Shown: one piece after another, positions 1 to 8,202 of the stretch | Layout of the letters: each line of letters begins with the position of its first letter | Numbering within the stretch: position 1 is the stretch's first letter | Assembly: GCF_007673525.1 (NCBI RefSeq) | Contig: NZ_VDZU01000001.1 | Coordinates: 992,001-1,056,000, forward strand | Reading direction: 5' to 3' | Source: Fictibacillus phosphorivorans | GTDB taxonomy: Bacteria; Bacillota; Bacilli; Bacillales; Fictibacillaceae | Length of the DNA stretch: 64,000 nt | Program-made: the position numbers and the translations under genes | Notes under the pieces: generated by a model | What the model was told of the DNA's origin: nothing | The model's database searches: none | What the model saw: the letters and a program-made list of their open reading frames with translations, nothing else

Positions 1-128
1 CCTTTGACGCAGATACGTATTTTCCAGAAATCAATCGTGATGAGTGGCGTGAGGTCTCTCGTAAGCCAGGTATCGTTGATGAAAAGAACAAATATCCTCA
101 CGATTTTGTCGTGTACGAAAAAAATTAA
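1..128 (+). CDS. dfrA: Dihydrofolate reductase, 3' end only
   Basis: Only the last 41 codons are in the window, read from base 3 to the TAA at 126-128. The tail contains DTYFPEI, DEWREVSR and IVDEKNKYPH followed by FVVYEKN, which is the C-terminal beta-strand pair typical of bacterial dihydrofolate reductase, the NADPH-dependent enzyme that makes tetrahydrofolate. The catalytic and cofactor-binding parts lie outside the window, so the call rests on the tail alone. The next gene starts about 70 bases downstream on the same strand. Confidence 0.85.
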   Translation, partial: FDADTYFPEINRDEWREVSRKPGIVDEKNKYPHDFVVYEKN

Positions 129-147
129 AACATAAAGTTTGAATGAG

Positions 148-192
148 CCCCCCTCTTGTCTGCATACATATGTATATGTAGATAAAGGGGGG
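148..192 (+). terminator. GC-capped hairpin between dfrA and yunB
   Basis: A C6T run at 148-154 can pair with AG6 at 186-192 around a perfect 12-base palindrome (164-175). The 3' arm doubles as the Shine-Dalgarno sequence of yunB, so this may be a weak terminator, an RBS-masking hairpin, or chance. There is no long T-run directly after the stem. Confidence 0.35.
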
Positions 193-199
193 TTACCTT

Positions 200-1039
200 T
201 TGCTTAAGCGCAGAAAAATGAAACTTCGAAAAGGGCCACTTCCATTCCGATTTGTACTATTGATCTCATTTATTCTGTTTACTTTTATAACGGTTCAAGG
301 GCTGTGGCTTGTAAACAAAGGAATAGAGCCAACACTCATGTTGATTGCGCAAAAGAAAACAGAAGAAATCGCTGCACTTGCCATAAGTGAAGCGATTGAC
401 AATGAAATTTTAGGACCTTCAGAAATGAATGACATCATCGAATATAAGACGGATACAGAGGGGAATGTCGTCTTTGCTGGAATCAATCAGAGTGTTGTCA
501 ATCAGGTTGCCAACCAGTCACAAAAAGTCGTTCAAAAATACCTGAAGGAGATAGAAGAAGGAAAAGCACACGAAGTAATAAGCAATGATGAGTTAGGTAT
601 AACTGCCTATAAGAATGAACCGGGTGTTATTATGGAAATACCTCTAGGGCAAGCAACAAGAAACTCTCTCTTAGCTAACTTAGGGCCAAAGATTCCTATC
701 AAATTTATGTTGATTGGTGAAGCGAACACCGATATCGAAGAGAAAATAGAGAATTCCGGGATCAATAATACGTGGATCAATATTGATATTGTAGTCACAG
801 TCAAAACGAGGATCGTTATTCCTTTCGCAACAGAAACGACAGTTGTGAAACGACCGATAAAAATAACAGCACAGTTTATAAAAGGAGAAGTTCCTGTCTA
901 TTACAATCAATCTGGAGATCCGATACAACCTACTGTACCGATTACTCCAGATTTAAAGGAAAAGGAATCTCATGATGAATTGGAGCCTTCTGAGGATAGC
1001 CCTACAGAAGGAACGGATGAGGATGAAGCAGCAGAATAA
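200..1039 (+). CDS. yunB: Sporulation protein YunB
   Basis: A 279-residue protein resembling YunB, a protein of B. subtilis made during sporulation in the mother cell and needed for efficient spore formation; its molecular role is not known. A basic N-terminus is followed by one membrane segment (about residues 18-38), then an extracytoplasmic domain and a strongly acidic, low-complexity tail (about 255-279). The start is a TTG placed 7 bases after a GGGGGG Shine-Dalgarno stretch; the in-frame ATG at codon 7 is less well placed. The protein is longer than the roughly 250 residues of the B. subtilis protein because of the tail. Confidence 0.85.
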   Translation: MLKRRKMKLRKGPLPFRFVLLISFILFTFITVQGLWLVNKGIEPTLMLIAQKKTEEIAALAISEAIDNEILGPSEMNDIIEYKTDTEGNVVFAGINQSVVNQVANQSQKVVQKYLKEIEEGKAHEVISNDELGITAYKNEPGVIMEIPLGQATRNSLLANLGPKIPIKFMLIGEANTDIEEKIENSGINNTWINIDIVVTVKTRIVIPFATETTVVKRPIKITAQFIKGEVPVYYNQSGDPIQPTVPITPDLKEKESHDELEPSEDSPTEGTDEDEAAE

Positions 1040-1073
1040 ATGTATTTCCTCTATTTAACAAGTCTTGTTTAGG

Positions 1074-1101
1074 TTGACCATTCGTCCGTGTTTGTTATAA
1101 T
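1074..1101 (+). promoter_or_regulatory. SigA-type promoter for the lysine-riboswitch transcript
   Basis: TTGACC (1074-1079) and a perfect TATAAT (1096-1101) are separated by 16 bases. Transcription would begin near 1108, just upstream of the L-box aptamer, as expected for a riboswitch leader. Confidence 0.75.
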
Positions 1102-1140
1102 TAGTATTGAATTAATAATTTTATATGTCTTTAAGCCTAT

Positions 1141-1325
1141 CACCGATGGGGTAGAGGAGCGGATTTTATAAGTACTTTTTCAGAGAGTGACGTCTGTGAA
1201 GAAAAAGGAAAGGAACTTTCGCCGAAGCAAAAGAAAACCGTCTGTTCACTTTTGCTGGGTTTACACTAAAGAAGTGTAAAACTGTCACTGCTTGGGAATT
1301 AAAAGCAGTGGAGGACTACTGATCG
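1141..1325 (+). promoter_or_regulatory. Lysine riboswitch (L box) aptamer
   Basis: The leader shows the conserved L-box blocks in the right order: GGGGTAGAGGAGC (1148-1160), AAGGAAAGG (1205-1213), CGCCGAAG (1220-1227), CTGGG (1255-1259), ACTGTCACTG (1281-1290) and GTGGAGGACTACT (1308-1320). The 5' GTAG and 3' CTAC can close P1. This is the lysine-sensing element known from lysC and lysine-transport genes of Firmicutes. It is followed by an intrinsic terminator, so lysine binding is expected to stop transcription before the transporter gene. Confidence 0.93.
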
Positions 1326-1349
1326 ATGAGGAAAACCATAAATTACTTA

Positions 1350-1397
1350 AGTGATTGATAGCAGGTTATTTCCTTGTCTATTGATCGCTTTTTATTT
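1350..1397 (+). terminator. Riboswitch-controlled terminator
   Basis: AGTGATTGATAG (1350-1361) pairs over 12 positions, including G-U pairs, with CTATTGATCGCT (1378-1389), and is followed by TTTTATTTT. It is the expression platform of the L box. Confidence 0.8.
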
Positions 1398-1469
1398 TGT
1401 CCTTTTTTCCTCAACGTCCTGTAAGAACTCCTCAATATCGATGGCTGAATGAAAAGAAGGAGGAACATC

Positions 1470-3059
1470 ATGGAATTTGAGAACTCAATTTATTCATTAA
1501 TACCACCCGTATTGGCAATCTTAATGGTTGTCCTAACGCGAAGAGTGTTAGTCTCGCTAGGAGCTGGAATCATAGCGGGAGCATTACTGCTTCATGATTT
1601 TAGTATTGGAGCCACACTGAAAGAGATTGGTACGATTGTAAAAGGGCACTTTATTTCAGACGGTGCATTAAATGAGTGGAATGTTTATATTCTTCTGTTC
1701 TTATTAATCTTAGGAATGATGACAAGCATTATCTCGTTAGCCGGAGGAAGCCGCGCATTTGGTGAGTGGGCGATCTCTAGAGTGAAAACAAGAAGAGGGG
1801 CACAGGTTTTAACGGTTGTGTTCGGACTCGTCATTTTTATTGATGACTATTTTAATTCTTTAGCAGTCGGAAATGTCAGCAGACCGATCACAGATCGACA
1901 CCGCATCTCACGTGCGAAACTGGCTTATTATCTTGATTCAACGGCTGCACCAGTCTGTGTGATCTCGCCTGTTTCAAGTTGGGGAGCGTACATCATCGGT
2001 ATTATCGGAACGATTTTTGCTACACATGAGATCACAAATATGTCTGCGTTTAGTGCATTCATTCAAATGATTCCTATGAATTTTTATGCAGTGTTTGCAC
2101 TGGTTCTTGTATTTTTCGTTGCGTATTTTCAACTTGATTTTGGACCGATGAAAAAACATGAAGAAACGGCTCTTGCTACAGGTGAAGTGATTTCAGCAGA
2201 TAAAAAAGCAGCAATCGGAGAGGGTATTAAGCTTGAAGAAAGTGACAAAGGAAAAGTGGGAGACCTTGTATGGCCAATCGTGATATTGATTGTTTCAACG
2301 GTTGGATTCATGATCTATACAGGTATTCAAAATGTGAAGGGGCTAGAAGAACCAACGGCCATTACACTTTTATCTATTTTTGAAAATACAGATGTACCAA
2401 AATCATTAGTATATGGTGGCCTTCTAGGTTTAGCTTCAGCTATTCTATTCTTCCTTCCAAAAAAGATGGGTGCTGCATCATTGGGCAAAGGACTGGGACG
2501 AGGTATTCAGTCTATGATCGGTGCTGTTACGATTTTGCTTTTTGCTTGGACGATTATCTCTATCATCGATAGCTTAGGAACAGGAACCTATCTGGCAGGA
2601 TTAGTCGATCAGCATATGAATTTAGCTTATCTGCCATTTGTTCTTTTCGTATTGTCAGGGTTAATGGCCTTTGCGACAGGAACTTCATGGGGGACGTTTG
2701 GTGTCATGCTTCCGATCGCAGCCGAAATTTCAGCATCAACGAATATTGAGTTAATGCTTCCAGTTCTTGCTGCGGTACTTGCGGGATCTGTTTTTGGTGA
2801 CCATTGTTCTCCAATATCAGATACTACAATTCTTTCTTCGACAGGAGCAGGAAGTCATCACATCGATCACGTCATGACGCAGCTTCCATATAGCCTGGTA
2901 GCTGCAGGAGTATCTGCTGTAGGGTATCTTGCACTCGGATTAACAGAAAGTGTTTGGATAGGCCTTCTTGCATCTGCAGTTATCTTTATCCTCGCACTTT
3001 TCATCATAAAAAAAGTGTCTAGTAATAATAGCATGAGTGATCAATCTTACAACGCTTAA
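1470..3059 (+). CDS. NhaC-family transporter, probable lysine transporter
   Basis: A 529-residue, highly hydrophobic protein with about 12 membrane segments. It carries signatures of the NhaC family: an FIDDYFNSLAVG block in the first half and GDHCSPISDTTILSS near residue 445. NhaC proteins are usually annotated as Na+/H+ antiporters, but members preceded by L boxes have been proposed as lysine transporters (named LysW in comparative-genomic work). The L box upstream makes lysine uptake the best inference here. The ATG at 1470 is preceded by AAGGAGG six bases upstream; an in-frame start at 1449 would place that sequence inside the gene. The gene is monocistronic and closed by a terminator. 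Confidence 0.85.
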   Translation: MEFENSIYSLIPPVLAILMVVLTRRVLVSLGAGIIAGALLLHDFSIGATLKEIGTIVKGHFISDGALNEWNVYILLFLLILGMMTSIISLAGGSRAFGEWAISRVKTRRGAQVLTVVFGLVIFIDDYFNSLAVGNVSRPITDRHRISRAKLAYYLDSTAAPVCVISPVSSWGAYIIGIIGTIFATHEITNMSAFSAFIQMIPMNFYAVFALVLVFFVAYFQLDFGPMKKHEETALATGEVISADKKAAIGEGIKLEESDKGKVGDLVWPIVILIVSTVGFMIYTGIQNVKGLEEPTAITLLSIFENTDVPKSLVYGGLLGLASAILFFLPKKMGAASLGKGLGRGIQSMIGAVTILLFAWTIISIIDSLGTGTYLAGLVDQHMNLAYLPFVLFVLSGLMAFATGTSWGTFGVMLPIAAEISASTNIELMLPVLAAVLAGSVFGDHCSPISDTTILSSTGAGSHHIDHVMTQLPYSLVAAGVSAVGYLALGLTESVWIGLLASAVIFILALFIIKKVSSNNSMSDQSYNA

Positions 3060-3065
3060 ACTTGA

Positions 3066-3096
3066 AAGTGTCTGGTAGTTAACCAGGCACTTTTTC
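3066..3096 (+). terminator. Terminator after the NhaC-family gene
   Basis: AAGTGTCTGGT pairs with ACCAGGCACTT (11 pairs, one G-U) around a five-base loop and is followed by TTTTT. Confidence 0.9.
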
Positions 3097-3149
3097 TTAT
3101 ATTTATACGACTTTTTCCCCCTTATTCCGACAAAATAACTAAAAATATT

Positions 3150-3178
3150 TTGACGGTTTTCATGTTTTGTAATATACT
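3150..3178 (+). promoter_or_regulatory. SigA-type promoter of the NSS transporter operon
   Basis: TTGACG (3150-3155) and TATACT (3173-3178) with a 17-base spacer, about 70 bases before the start codon. Confidence 0.65.
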
Positions 3179-3246
3179 GAACACAGAATTATCAGAAAAA
3201 AGTAACAATTGTAAACTTTTCGACTTCAAAAAAGGGGGATACAACA

Positions 3247-4749
3247 ATGGAAAATAGGCAGCAATGGGGAAGCCGCTATGGGTTTATATTAGCAGCGGTC
3301 GGCTCAGCTATCGGCCTAGGCAATATCTGGAGATTTCCAGCGGTTGCTTATGAGAACGGTGGGGGAGCATTCTTCATCCCATATCTAATAGCACTTTTAA
3401 CGGCAGGGATTCCCTTACTGATTCTAGAATTTACGTTAGGTCATAAGTACCGTGGCTCTGCTCCACTCTCTTATTTCCGTCTTCACAAAAAAGCGGAATG
3501 GCTAGGATGGTGGCAAGTATTTGTAGCGTTTGTTATATCCACATACTACGCAGTAATCATCGCTTGGGCGATTAAGTACTCCATTTACTCATTGAACTTA
3601 ACTTGGGGAGACAAGCCTTCTGACTTCTTTTATGGAGAGGTTCTTCAATTAAGTAAGACACCTGGTGACATGGGTGGTATCGTACCAGGAATTTTGATCG
3701 CACTTCTCATCGTTTGGGTCGTGACGCTTCTTGTTCTTTATAAGGGTGTATCCAAAGGAATCGAGCGCTTTAACAAAATCTTTATTCCAGCTTTAGTCAT
3801 TATGTTTACATTAATCGTTATTCGTGCCGTAACGCTCGATGGTGCAGCTCAAGGCTTGAACACGTTCTTTACTCCAGATTGGAGCATGATCAGTAACGGT
3901 AAGGTGTGGGTAGCAGCCTACGGTCAGATTTTCTTCTCATTATCTATCGCATTTGCGATCATGGTTACGTACTCGAGCTACCTGCCTAAGAAATCAGATA
4001 TTAACAATAATGCGTTTATTACAGGTTTCGCAAACTCAGGCTTTGAACTACTAGCAGGGATTGGTGTATTCGCTGCTTTAGGCTTTATGGCGATGCAACA
4101 AGGTCTGCCAGTTGATGAAGTTGTAAAAGGCGGAATCGGACTAGCGTTTGAAGTATTCCCAGCAATCATCAACGAGTTCCCAGGCGGAAATGCCTTCTTT
4201 GGAACAATGTTCTTCTTAACCCTTGTATTCGCTGGAATGACATCGTTGATCTCGATCGTTGAAACGTATGTGGCAGCGCTACAAGATAAATTTGGAATCT
4301 CAAGAACAAAAGCCGTTTTGATGGGTGGAGGAGTAGCATCTGTTATCTCATTACTTTTCGCTACAAAAGGCGGACTGTACATGCTTGATATCGTGGATTA
4401 CTTCATCAACAACTTCGGGATCACATTAGCAGGTCTTGTAGAAGTAGTCATAGTTGCTTGGTTCGTAAGACAATTGGCTGGACTTCAAAACCATGCGAAC
4501 GCCATTTCTGACTTACGAACAGGATTGTGGTGGAAGGTTTGTCTAGGTGTGATCACACCGATTCTTCTTGGTTACATGATGTTCGATAACATTAGACAGA
4601 ACCTTAAAGAAAACTATGAAGGTTATCCTACAGAACTGATCCTTACGTATGGTGTAGCAGTGGCAGTCGGCGTAATCGTACTCGGCATCGTACTCGGTCT
4701 AGTGAAGTGGAAATCTGAAGTGGCAGTAGAGAAAAAGGAGGTCAGCTAA
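3247..4749 (+). CDS. Neurotransmitter:sodium symporter (NSS/SNF) family transporter, large subunit
   Basis: A 500-residue, 12-helix membrane protein. The first helix has the family signature GSAIGLGNIWRFP (about residues 16-28), the unwound sodium and substrate site of LeuT-fold transporters, followed by YENGGGAF. The family imports amino acids with sodium. The neighbouring 34-residue reading frame belongs to the MetS type of small subunit, which in Corynebacterium MetPS is needed for methionine and alanine uptake; this supports a methionine/alanine-type importer, though substrate cannot be read from sequence. The ATG follows AAAGGGGG. The next gene starts one base after this stop codon, with its Shine-Dalgarno AAGGAGG inside this gene. 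Confidence 0.9.
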   Translation: MENRQQWGSRYGFILAAVGSAIGLGNIWRFPAVAYENGGGAFFIPYLIALLTAGIPLLILEFTLGHKYRGSAPLSYFRLHKKAEWLGWWQVFVAFVISTYYAVIIAWAIKYSIYSLNLTWGDKPSDFFYGEVLQLSKTPGDMGGIVPGILIALLIVWVVTLLVLYKGVSKGIERFNKIFIPALVIMFTLIVIRAVTLDGAAQGLNTFFTPDWSMISNGKVWVAAYGQIFFSLSIAFAIMVTYSSYLPKKSDINNNAFITGFANSGFELLAGIGVFAALGFMAMQQGLPVDEVVKGGIGLAFEVFPAIINEFPGGNAFFGTMFFLTLVFAGMTSLISIVETYVAALQDKFGISRTKAVLMGGGVASVISLLFATKGGLYMLDIVDYFINNFGITLAGLVEVVIVAWFVRQLAGLQNHANAISDLRTGLWWKVCLGVITPILLGYMMFDNIRQNLKENYEGYPTELILTYGVAVAVGVIVLGIVLGLVKWKSEVAVEKKEVS

Positions 4750-4750
4750 T

Positions 4751-4855
4751 ATGACAGGCAGTGCGATTACAATGATGGTGATTGGCATGGTGATCCTATG
4801 GGGCGGCCTCCTCGCAAGTATTGCAAACGTGGTTCGTGTTTCGAAAAAGAAATAA
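4751..4855 (+). CDS. metS: NSS transporter small subunit, MetS family
   Basis: A 34-residue protein that begins MTGSAITMMVIGM, has a single membrane helix with a WGGL turn, and ends in a basic RVSKKK tail. This matches the small-subunit family that accompanies NSS-family methionine/alanine importers. It starts one base after the stop of the large subunit, with AAGGAGG located in the end of that gene, so translation is probably coupled. A strong terminator follows seven bases after the stop. It is easily missed because of its length. Confidence 0.88.
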   Translation: MTGSAITMMVIGMVILWGGLLASIANVVRVSKKK

Positions 4856-4861
4856 AGAGTG

Positions 4862-4895
4862 AAGCTGGTTCTTCTGTTGAAGAACCAGCTTTTTT
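4862..4895 (+). terminator. Terminator of the NSS transporter operon
   Basis: A perfect 12-base stem (AAGCTGGTTCTT with AAGAACCAGCTT), six-base loop, then TTTTT. Confidence 0.95.
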
Positions 4896-4903
4896 AATGA
4901 CGT

Positions 4904-4967
4904 TGGCGCACGTAAATCAGAGCAAGGCTCGAGATTTACGATCGCTATATGAAAAATACGTGCGCCA
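4904..4967. repeat. Nested inverted repeats between metS and lytH
   Basis: TGGCGCACGTA (4904-4914) is perfectly complementary to TACGTGCGCCA (4957-4967). Inside it, CGTAAATC (4911-4918) is perfectly complementary to GATTTACG (4933-4940), which closes a further GAGC/GCTC stem. The two outer stems share CGTA at 4911-4914, so they compete in part. It is not T-tailed on the plus strand. Confidence 0.6.
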
Positions 4968-4969
4968 TA

Positions 4970-4995
4970 TGAAAAAGAAGCCCTAAAGCTTCTTT
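4970..4995 (-). terminator. Terminator of lytH
   Basis: AAAGAAGC (4974-4981) and GCTTCTTT (4988-4995) form an eight-base stem; on the minus strand it is followed by a short T-run. It lies just past the lytH stop. Confidence 0.7.
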
Positions 4996-5007
4996 CTTAC
5001 ACTTTCT

Positions 5008-6018
5008 TTATCTTCGCCTGTTGCTAATTCGCTCCTGACGTTCCCATGCTCTTAAATAAGGGTATGGGTCGAATGCCCATTCTGTATATCCGTTGTCACG
5101 GTACATCCCAAAGTGAAGATGAGGAGGGAATTTCCCAGAAGTTCCGGGAGGACCGTATCCTGAACTTCCCACGTATCCAAGCACCGTCCCAGGTTCGACG
5201 ATCGTCCCTTTTTCAATTGCTTTATTGAAGCTCCCTAAATGAGCGTAATAATGATACACGTTATTAATATCACGGACACCGATTCTCCATCCGCCAAAAC
5301 GGTTCCACCCTTTAATTTCAACGATTCCGTAAGATACCGCTTTTACCGGAACCCCGTAATCTGCAAATATATCTGTGCCTTCATGAATACGTAATCCACC
5401 AAATCCGCGCCGGTCACCCCAAGTGCTTCGATAGCTATAGTTGGATCTTAATGGAACGATAAAACTGTGTTTGTCTAGAGAAACCGTTCCATAGGTCTCA
5501 TAGATCTTCGCGTTTTCCATAATGATATCAACGGCTTTATCTCGTTGGTAATAGCTCCAAAGGCCGATTCTGAAATTTTCAATATCATGTCCATGCTTTT
5601 GTATGATCTCACTAAAGGTATATAGGATGTCTTCATCATTGTTGCGATCAGCAATTCCGTCATTGTTGCCATCTTTTCCGATGCCTCCAAACATTGAGAT
5701 ACGTTCAGGGTTTGTATCGTCCATCGTTGGATTTATTGGACCAGACCATTGTAAGGGAGAAAAATAAATGCCGACCAATCCTTTTCTGGCAGGTAGATCT
5801 CTTCTTGCTTTTCTTACGCTTCTTTCATATTGGTCTACGCCCGCAAAGTAGTGCCATGGAATGAGAGTGACGGATTCCATTTTTTTATAGAGGCTAAGCC
5901 TTTCCACATCTTCTTTCGTAAATCGCTCTGCTGCCGTGCTCCTGCTTTCCGGAAGAAAGGTTATTAGAAGGGCTGTCAGAGTGAGGAACAGGACTGTAAA
6001 TTTCCTCATACGTCCCAA
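5008..6018 (-). CDS. lytH: LytH-like M23 peptidase (sporulation peptidoglycan hydrolase)
   Basis: An exported M23-family metallopeptidase of about 336 residues. An N-terminal hydrophobic signal or anchor segment (FTVLFLTLTALLITF) precedes a variable domain and a C-terminal peptidase domain. The zinc motifs are visible: H-x3-D in IHEGTDIF and HLHFGMY near the end, with GSSGYGPPG before it. B. subtilis LytH is a sporulation L-Ala-D-Glu endopeptidase that creates single L-alanine side chains in spore cortex. The order beside lipA and yutC matches that genome. The start is uncertain: AAAGGAG sits four bases before a TTG (6018) and 13 before an ATG (6009); an ATG at 6036 has no Shine-Dalgarno. An acidic, Asn/Asp-rich stretch near the middle (GNNDGIADRNNDED) could bind a metal ion, but this is a guess. 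Confidence 0.87.
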   Translation of the reverse strand: MGRMRKFTVLFLTLTALLITFLPESRSTAAERFTKEDVERLSLYKKMESVTLIPWHYFAGVDQYERSVRKARRDLPARKGLVGIYFSPLQWSGPINPTMDDTNPERISMFGGIGKDGNNDGIADRNNDEDILYTFSEIIQKHGHDIENFRIGLWSYYQRDKAVDIIMENAKIYETYGTVSLDKHSFIVPLRSNYSYRSTWGDRRGFGGLRIHEGTDIFADYGVPVKAVSYGIVEIKGWNRFGGWRIGVRDINNVYHYYAHLGSFNKAIEKGTIVEPGTVLGYVGSSGYGPPGTSGKFPPHLHFGMYRDNGYTEWAFDPYPYLRAWERQERISNRRR

Positions 6019-6213
6019 TCCACTCCTTTCTTTCATTTATCTATAGTTTGTTGAAGTTATAAAAAAACATGAAGGAAAAATGTTGGAAAAAACTCTTGTT
6101 TGGAATTTTGCCCTGTCGTATGGTAGAGTATTGATGGGACAATAATGTTTAAGTAGAAACTAAAATAAGAACGTTCATTATACGAAAGACCAAGAAAATC
6201 TGGGGTGATGATG

Positions 6214-7098
6214 ATGGCAAAGAAAGAAGAATATGTACGTAAACCCGAGTGGTTAAAAATAAAGTTAAACACGAATGAAAATTATAAAGAACTCAAAAAG
6301 ATGATGCGTGAGAAAAAGCTACATACGGTATGTGAAGAAGCAAAGTGTCCAAACATTCATGAATGCTGGGCTGTACGAAAAACAGCAACTTTTATGATCC
6401 TTGGAGATATCTGTACACGTGCTTGTCGTTTTTGTGCAGTAAAAACAGGATTACCAACAGAACTCGATCTTCAAGAGCCAGAACGTGTTGCAGAATCTGT
6501 TGAACAAATGGGTCTGAAACACGTAGTAATTACAGCGGTTGCACGTGATGACCTTAAAGATGGCGGTGCTCATGTTTTTGCTGAAACCGTTCGTTCTGTA
6601 CGCGCTCGTAATCCGTTCTGTTCCATTGAAGTTCTTCCATCGGACATGTTAGGTGACTTTGATGCACTGAAAACATTGATGGATGCAAAACCAGATATTA
6701 TGAACCACAATATTGAAACGGTGCGACGTCTTTCTCCAAGAGTTCGTGCACGTGCAACGTATGATCGAACGATGGAATTTTTGCGTCGTGCAAAAGAAAT
6801 GAATGCTAACATTCCTACAAAATCCAGTCTGATGATCGGGTTAGGCGAGACGTGGGAAGAAATTATAGAAACAATGGATGATCTACGAGCAAATAACGTT
6901 GATATCATGACGATTGGCCAATATCTACAACCTACTAAGAAACATTTAAAAGTACAAAAATACTATACACCAGATGAGTTTAAAGAATTGCGTGATATCG
7001 CGTTCTCTAAAGGATTCAAGCATTGTGAGTCAGGACCTCTTGTACGTTCTTCTTACCATGCTGATGAACAAGTAAACGCAGCTGCTCAAAATAGCTAA
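6214..7098 (+). CDS. lipA: Lipoyl synthase
   Basis: A 294-residue radical-SAM enzyme that inserts two sulfur atoms into octanoyl chains to make lipoyl groups for 2-oxoacid dehydrogenases and the glycine cleavage system. Both iron-sulfur sites are visible: the auxiliary cluster cysteines (Cys40, Cys45, Cys51 in [13 protein letters not shown]) and the radical-SAM C-x3-C-x2-C (Cys67, Cys71, Cys74 in CTRACRFC). The C-terminal RSSYHADEQ is the conserved serine-bearing end. Length and sequence match Bacillus LipA closely. Start codons GTG ATG ATG ATG run in tandem; the last ATG is chosen since it follows GGGGTG at good spacing and gives the family N-terminus MAKKEE. Confidence 0.97.
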   Translation: MAKKEEYVRKPEWLKIKLNTNENYKELKKMMREKKLHTVCEEAKCPNIHECWAVRKTATFMILGDICTRACRFCAVKTGLPTELDLQEPERVAESVEQMGLKHVVITAVARDDLKDGGAHVFAETVRSVRARNPFCSIEVLPSDMLGDFDALKTLMDAKPDIMNHNIETVRRLSPRVRARATYDRTMEFLRRAKEMNANIPTKSSLMIGLGETWEEIIETMDDLRANNVDIMTIGQYLQPTKKHLKVQKYYTPDEFKELRDIAFSKGFKHCESGPLVRSSYHADEQVNAAAQNS

Positions 7099-7107
7099 AT
7101 AAAAAAG

Positions 7108-7145
7108 AAAACCAGAAGCATCGAGCTGCTTCTGGTTTTTTATTT
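7108..7145. terminator. Bidirectional terminator between lipA and yutC
   Basis: AAAACCAGAAGC (7108-7119) pairs perfectly with GCTTCTGGTTTT (7128-7139), with T-runs on both strands. It serves the two convergent genes. Confidence 0.93.
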
Positions 7146-7751
7146 GCCTTCCATTTCTCCACGCATATTGTTCGTTTCGCCGTTCATCTCACCGTTTTCA
7201 TTTTCCCCATAGTTCCACTTCTTGCCTTGAGGCGCTTTTTTCATTTGTAGGATCAGTTGGTCCATGATTCCTTCGATCTCTTCGGTATCATTGTTTAAGG
7301 ATTGATATTGTTCAATCTTATCGATCATTCCTTTTTCATCTGACACATACACATGATAATATCTTGGTACAACAGAGAAACCAGTCATCTTTACTTGATC
7401 AGCAGCTGCATTTCGGTCCTTGCTTGTTGTTTTGTAGCCGATTAAAACTTCTTCATCTGTAACTAATGTACCGACATCTTTAATATTTGGTAATTGCAGA
7501 ACCATATCAGAGATCATATCGGCAAGCTTTTGACGATTTAAGTATGGAACAGCATTTCCTGTTTTTACTTTGTCCCCTGACATATGACGCATATATCCAA
7601 AGTCCCCATAATTCATGTTGTTGCCAATTCGATTCTCATCTTTTACATTCGTTTTAGAAAATTTATATTCTTGCCCCATCTTTTTTTGATCAGCGCCGCC
7701 ACATCCAGCAAGCATCAAGCCGATCAATAAGAACATTCCTAGTTTTTTCAC
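7140..7751 (-). CDS. yutC: YhcN/YlaJ-family sporulation lipoprotein
   Basis: A 203-residue lipoprotein. The signal peptide ends in the lipobox LAGC (Cys17), so the mature protein should be lipid-anchored outside the membrane. The body contains the YhcN/YlaJ-like repeat structure seen in forespore and spore membrane lipoproteins (for example KLADMISDMVLQLPNIKDVG and IGYKTTSKDR). The C-terminus is Asn/Gly/Glu-rich and low in complexity. The place next to lipA matches B. subtilis yutC. The exact role in sporulation is unknown. Confidence 0.8.
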   Translation of the reverse strand: MKKLGMFLLIGLMLAGCGGADQKKMGQEYKFSKTNVKDENRIGNNMNYGDFGYMRHMSGDKVKTGNAVPYLNRQKLADMISDMVLQLPNIKDVGTLVTDEEVLIGYKTTSKDRNAAADQVKMTGFSVVPRYYHVYVSDEKGMIDKIEQYQSLNNDTEEIEGIMDQLILQMKKAPQGKKWNYGENENGEMNGETNNMRGEMEGK

Positions 7752-7872
7752 AGGTGTTTCACCTCCTTATTCTATAGAGTGCCTTAAAGTAGAAGATCTT
7801 TACGAAGAAATTGTTGGCTGTAAAGAGCACAAGCATGGTAAAATAAGTATCAGGAAACGAGGTGAAGCATTT

Positions 7873-8148
7873 TTGATTACAGTTGGTAATTATTCCTATG
7901 AAGTGATTGAAGATGTAAAAGAAGCCTTTAACGAGGAACAATTTAAAGCGCGCTATAGTGAAATCTTACATAAATACGATTATATTGTTGGTGATCTCGG
8001 TTACGAACAGCTTCGACTTCGTGGGTTCTTTGAAGACAATCATGAGAAGGCTACGTTTGATACGAAGATCAGCACATTGCCGGAATACATTTATGAATAT
8101 TGTAATTTCGGTTGTCCGTATTTTGTAGTCAAAAAAGTAAACCCCTGA
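7873..8148 (+). CDS. yutD: YutD-family protein
   Basis: A 91-residue soluble protein of the YutD family, with the conserved YDYIVGDLGYEQLRLRGFF core and the terminal EYCNFGCPYFVV. The function is not known. It starts with a TTG that follows GAGGTGAAG; there is no upstream in-frame ATG. Its conserved position next to lipA in Bacilli and Staphylococci is a useful synteny marker. The TGA stop lies in the stem of the following terminator. Confidence 0.9.
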   Translation: MITVGNYSYEVIEDVKEAFNEEQFKARYSEILHKYDYIVGDLGYEQLRLRGFFEDNHEKATFDTKISTLPEYIYEYCNFGCPYFVVKKVNP

Positions 8149-8166
8149 GAAATTCAGGGGTTTTTC
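8139..8166 (+). terminator. Terminator of yutD
   Basis: AAACCCCTGA pairs with TCAGGGGTTT around a five-base loop, followed by TTC. The stem includes the yutD stop codon. Confidence 0.92.
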
Positions 8167-8202
8167 TTTGTCTTAGCGATGATCTTCGACTAGCAACAAG
8201 CT

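Noticed and set aside
1040..1470. Possible extra small gene in the leader of the NhaC-type gene
   Set aside because: The whole stretch is accounted for by promoter, L-box aptamer and terminator.
3978..4382. 134-codon minus-strand frame inside the NSS transporter gene
   Set aside because: Antisense frame in a strongly supported membrane-protein gene; no ribosome site and no recognisable domain.
4798..4986. 62-codon plus-strand frame after the NSS gene
   Set aside because: It overlaps metS out of frame and reads through the operon terminator.
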